A stretch of 64,000 nucleotides of DNA from Methylorubrum populi (GTDB lineage: Bacteria > Pseudomonadota > Alphaproteobacteria > Rhizobiales > Beijerinckiaceae), in contig DYYG01000001.1 in assembly GCA_020741775.1 (NCBI GenBank), forward strand, positions 30,794-94,793. The letters are read 5' to 3'. Position 1 is the first letter of the stretch, and each line of letters starts with the position of its first letter. Position numbers and translations under genes: made by a program. The notes beneath the pieces were generated by a model. The model saw only the letters and a list, made by a program, of their open reading frames with translations. It was not told the origin of the DNA and made no database searches. Positions 63,672 through 64,000 of the stretch are shown in pieces.

Positions 63672-64000
63672 TCAGCATTGATGGCCAATCTGCTCACTAC
63701 GATGCCAGTTGCCATCTTCATTCTCAGCGCCGTTCCACCTGCAAGCCGCACTCAATGCCTCCGCAAAAATTGCGCTGAGGCGCAGACGCTCGGCCTCGAC
63801 CACCGACCCCTCCACCGCCACCGGACGGCAGCGGCCGTTCCAGCCCGCCGGCACGAAGTCCGGGTTGTGCAGGGCATGATCCGAGGCTTCGGCGAAGAAG
63901 GCGCGGTCGCCGCCGTCGATGTAGCTCTCGGCCGGCAGGCCCTCGGCGAGCAGGATGTCGTGAGCATCGAGCTCGACGTGCCAGTAGGTGACGGTGGCGC
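63672..64000 (-). CDS. Hint-domain protein, C-terminal part (runs off the window)
   Basis: The frame ends at a TGA at 63672. It encodes VTYWHVELDAHDILLAEGLPAESYIDGGDRAFF (in parts), the C-terminal block typical of Hint-domain (Hedgehog/intein-like) proteins in alphaproteobacteria, then an unrelated Ala-rich tail. Only about 110 residues are present; the rest lies beyond base 64000. Hint domains support self-splicing or autoprocessing; the host protein is unknown. It is GC-rich, unlike the DNA to its left. Confidence 0.75.
   Translation of the reverse strand, partial: ATVTYWHVELDAHDILLAEGLPAESYIDGGDRAFFAEASDHALHNPDFVPAGWNGRCRPVAVEGSVVEAERLRLSAIFAEALSAACRWNGAENEDGNWHRSEQIGHQC

Noticed and set aside
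1..64000. CRISPR array or rRNA genes
   Set aside because: I saw no regularly spaced direct repeats with unique spacers and no stretches resembling 16S, 23S or 5S rRNA.

Overview
The window looks like a chromosomal segment of a Methylobacterium/Methylorubrum-type alphaproteobacterium. Three things point that way: very GC-rich coding DNA with many GTG/TTG starts, a cytochrome c(L) of the methanol-dehydrogenase type, and Rhizobiales-style families (PsiE-like, Omp19/Inh-like lipoprotein, Hint-domain protein). Assignments come from reading the translations; no database search was possible.

0-17.3 kb is mostly housekeeping and envelope DNA. It holds the N-terminal part of an acyl-CoA ligase, a membrane protein and leucyl aminopeptidase (pepA), then divergent lptF-lptG-lptD for LPS export. 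Next come an orphan cytochrome c(L), a TerB-like protein, an lrgA-lrgB pair, a PAS-GGDEF diguanylate cyclase, a SulP transporter, an alpha/beta hydrolase, and rsmA and pdxA on the minus strand. In many relatives lptD is followed directly by surA-pdxA-rsmA; here about 7 kb of other genes intervenes, pdxA-rsmA are inverted and surA is not seen.

17.6-19.7 kb is an AT-rich insert with three secreted proteins, one a trypsin-fold serine protease. 19.8-36 kb holds modC and modB separated by an opposing glutathione S-transferase gene, several hydrolases and reductases, a chemoreceptor, an enoyl-CoA hydratase/SDR/SDR/corA cluster, a DMT transporter and a LuxR-type regulator next to a tiny secreted peptide. 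A family of about 90-bp palindromic repeats (three copies) and a separate CCTCATCCTGAGG-type inverted repeat sit in the intergenic regions.

36.7-53 kb holds kdsD, an outer-membrane barrel protein, an Inh/Omp19-like lipoprotein, sdhCDAB with a clear terminator, an SLC13-type anion transporter with a divergent LysR regulator, and mntH with a divergent mntR and a recognisable MntR-type operator between them. A run of small hypothetical genes ends with a PsiE-like membrane protein.

53.07-63.65 kb is an integrative element beside a CAU-anticodon tRNA. It has a tyrosine integrase, an overlapping excisionase-like gene, an ASCH-like protein, an N6A/N4C methyltransferase, a C5-cytosine methyltransferase, an HTH regulator, an HNH nuclease and many small genes, all on the minus strand, plus a short divergent plus-strand operon across an operator region. 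The C5 methyltransferase and HNH genes are each broken by an apparent 1-bp frameshift, and the HTH gene reads through its expected end. An AT-rich pair of unknown genes (a small membrane protein and a 297-aa protein) lies at the right end. The window closes in the C-terminal part of a Hint-domain protein.
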